Shown piece by piece: positions 4,839-6,286 of a DNA stretch of 6,286 nucleotides. This DNA comes from Dysgonamonadaceae bacterium (GTDB lineage: Bacteria; Bacteroidota; Bacteroidia; Bacteroidales; Azobacteroidaceae). The position numbers and the translations under genes are program-made. The notes under the pieces were generated by a model. It saw only the letters and a list, made by a program, of their open reading frames with translations. It did not search any database and was not told where the DNA came from. The first letter of the stretch is position 1. Each line of letters opens with the position of its first letter. Location: NCBI GenBank assembly GCA_031282925.1, contig JAITCT010000195.1:1-6286 (forward strand), written 5' to 3'.

Positions 4839-6286
4839 TTATATTCCTGCTAACTTTTCCATAATCGGGATAACGCTCTTGCTAATCATATTGGATACCC
4901 CGGCAGGATACAAACCCATCGCGGCAATCGCAACAATCAAACCTGCCGTCGAAACCCGTTCATACCAGGACGCATCGGTCAAATGCAAGTGGTGTTCGTT
5001 CTGAACCGGCCCATACAATATTTTACCGACAGTCCTTAATATATATACCGCAGTGATTACAATGGAACAACAAGCAGTTATTGTTAATATCCTGTGAAAT
5101 GTATCATTATTTTGGAACGAGCCTACAAAAATAGTCATTTCGGCAACGAATCCGCTCAAGCCCGGCAAACCCAATGAGGCCAAACCGGCAATCACATAAC
5201 AGACCGAAGCGAAAGGCATGATTTTCATCAAACCGCCCATTTCGCGAATGTCGCGGGTGTGCGTCCTTCCGTAAATCAAACCGATTAAGGCGAAGAACAA
5301 AGCCGTCATCAAACCATGGGAAAGCATCTGCATCACGGCGCCCGTCATCGCCGTCTGATTCAGCATCAATATGGCAAACAATACCAATCCGCAGTGACTC
5401 ACCGAAGAATAGGCGTTGATGTATTTCAAGTCGGTCTGTACCACCGCGCTGAAAGCGCCGTAAACCACACTGATACCTGTGAGAATGAGGAAAATCCATC
5501 CCAATTCGTGCGCGGCTTCGGGCATCAAATAAATGGCAACCCTGAAACATCCGTAACCGCCCAATTTCATCAATACCCCGGCGTGGAGCATCGAAACGGC
5601 TGTCGGCGCCGAAGCGTGACCGTCGGGCGACCAGGTGTGGAAGGGAAACAAAGCGCCTAATACCCCGAATCCCAGAAAAGTTGCGGGGAATATCCAGCGT
5701 TGATGTTCATACGGGATATGTAAATGATCCGCAATATCCAGCAAATTCATACTCGCATGTCCCGAAGTATAATAAATCCCGATAATCCCCACCAACAGGA
5801 AAGCCGAGCCTCCCATCAGCATCAGGGTCAGTTTCATAGCGGAATATTCTTTTCTGCCTGTTCCCCACAATCCAATCAACAAATACATCGGAATCAAGGC
5901 GATTTCATAGAACATGAACATCGTGAACAGGTCAATGGAAATGAAAAATCCGAATACGCCCAGCGACAAAAGGCAATACCAAAGAAAATATTCTTTAGCC
6001 ATGTCCATATTCCAGGAAGAAAAGACGCCAGTGAATACGATAATCGACGCCAGCACAAGCATCGCCACGGAAATGCCGTCCACACCCACCGAATAAGCAA
6101 TATTCAAAGGCGCAAACCAGGAGATGCTTGATACAAAAAGCATTTCGGCGTCCGGCGATGCGGCTCTCTCTTTGATAAACAGGACGGTCAGCGTTGCCGC
6201 CAATACCAGCAGGGCGGATGCGCCCGTAACCATAATTGCCCGGATTTGTTTCATTCCTTTGCTCAGGAATAGAAACGCAATCATCA
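4839..6286 (-). CDS. nuoM: NADH-quinone oxidoreductase (complex I) subunit M, partial (N-terminus beyond the right edge)
   Basis: NuoM is an antiporter-like proton-pumping subunit in the membrane arm of complex I. The visible frame gives 481 residues from the ATG at 6284, but this is probably an internal Met: key residues are offset by 17 to 25 from E. coli NuoM, so the usual first helix is partly missing and the gene should begin just past the window. Numbered from that Met, visible signatures are GVDGISVAM (67-75), E127 in MFYEIALIPMYLL (matches E. coli E144), PFHTWSPDGHASAPTAVSML (214-233), K240 in LMKLGGYG (matches K265), DLKYINAYSSVSHCG (285-299), MLSHGLM (320-326) and E382 in GLSGFVAEMTIF (matches E407). 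The position matching E. coli K234, five residues before PFH, is L209 instead of Lys. Nuo genes upstream (nuoL) are expected but not seen. Whether this complex has the NuoEFG NADH module cannot be told here. Confidence 0.96.
   Translation of the reverse strand, partial: MIAFLFLSKGMKQIRAIMVTGASALLVLAATLTVLFIKERAASPDAEMLFVSSISWFAPLNIAYSVGVDGISVAMLVLASIIVFTGVFSSWNMDMAKEYFLWYCLLSLGVFGFFISIDLFTMFMFYEIALIPMYLLIGLWGTGRKEYSAMKLTLMLMGGSAFLLVGIIGIYYTSGHASMNLLDIADHLHIPYEHQRWIFPATFLGFGVLGALFPFHTWSPDGHASAPTAVSMLHAGVLMKLGGYGCFRVAIYLMPEAAHELGWIFLILTGISVVYGAFSAVVQTDLKYINAYSSVSHCGLVLFAILMLNQTAMTGAVMQMLSHGLMTALFFALIGLIYGRTHTRDIREMGGLMKIMPFASVCYVIAGLASLGLPGLSGFVAEMTIFVGSFQNNDTFHRILTITACCSIVITAVYILRTVGKILYGPVQNEHHLHLTDASWYERVSTAGLIVAIAAMGLYPAGVSNMISKSVIPIMEKLAGI

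Noticed and set aside
5316..5660. Plus-strand open frame of 114 codons opposite nuoM, and similar long frames at 5724-6131 and 3777-4094
   Set aside because: They lie antisense to strongly conserved nuo genes, their translations are rich in His/Gln/Arg with no family resemblance, and they are explained as shadows of the coding strand.
6282..6284. ATG at 6284 as the true nuoM start
   Set aside because: Comparison with E. coli NuoM key residues implies about 17-25 missing N-terminal residues, and the frame is open to the window edge, so the gene is treated as partial.

Overview
The window looks like chromosomal DNA from a member of the Bacteroidetes (Bacteroidota), most likely order Bacteroidales. 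Four observations support this. The NuoM and NuoN proteins read like the Bacteroidetes versions. The gene order exbB-exbD-exbD-tonB is common in that phylum. The TonB N-terminus has the W-x-A-L-x-F-E-G-K-N-K-x-Y-G-A-Y pattern typical of Bacteroidetes energy transducers. The one good promoter candidate fits the Bacteroidetes TTTG / TAnnTTTG consensus rather than a sigma-70 consensus, and Shine-Dalgarno sequences are mostly weak or absent.

All genes lie on the minus strand, so transcription runs from right to left. From the right edge: (1) nuoM, missing its first ~20 codons beyond position 6286; (2) nuoN, after a 30-base spacer made mostly of a 7-base tandem repeat; (3) a 123-base AT-rich gap (3258-3380) with a well-placed Bacteroidetes-type promoter; (4) exbB; (5) exbD copy 1; (6) exbD copy 2; (7) tonB; (8) a small membrane protein (191 to the left edge), cut by the window. 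Spacers inside the exb-tonB cluster are 4 to 36 bases, which suggests one operon. There is no gene-free stretch longer than 300 bases and no RNA gene, insertion sequence or CRISPR array.

Functionally, the right half encodes the two terminal proton-pumping membrane subunits of respiratory complex I, which generate proton motive force. The left half encodes a TonB-ExbB-ExbD system, which uses that force at the inner membrane to energise TonB-dependent outer-membrane transporters (SusC-type, siderophore or B12 receptors in this phylum).

I see no wholly new system here. The points most worth a second look are: the loss of the conserved TM7 lysine in NuoM (Leu in its place) while NuoN keeps all its key charges; heptamer repeats of the same family in two operon spacers, one overlapping the exbB stop codon; two divergent long ExbD paralogues; and the small membrane ORF after tonB.
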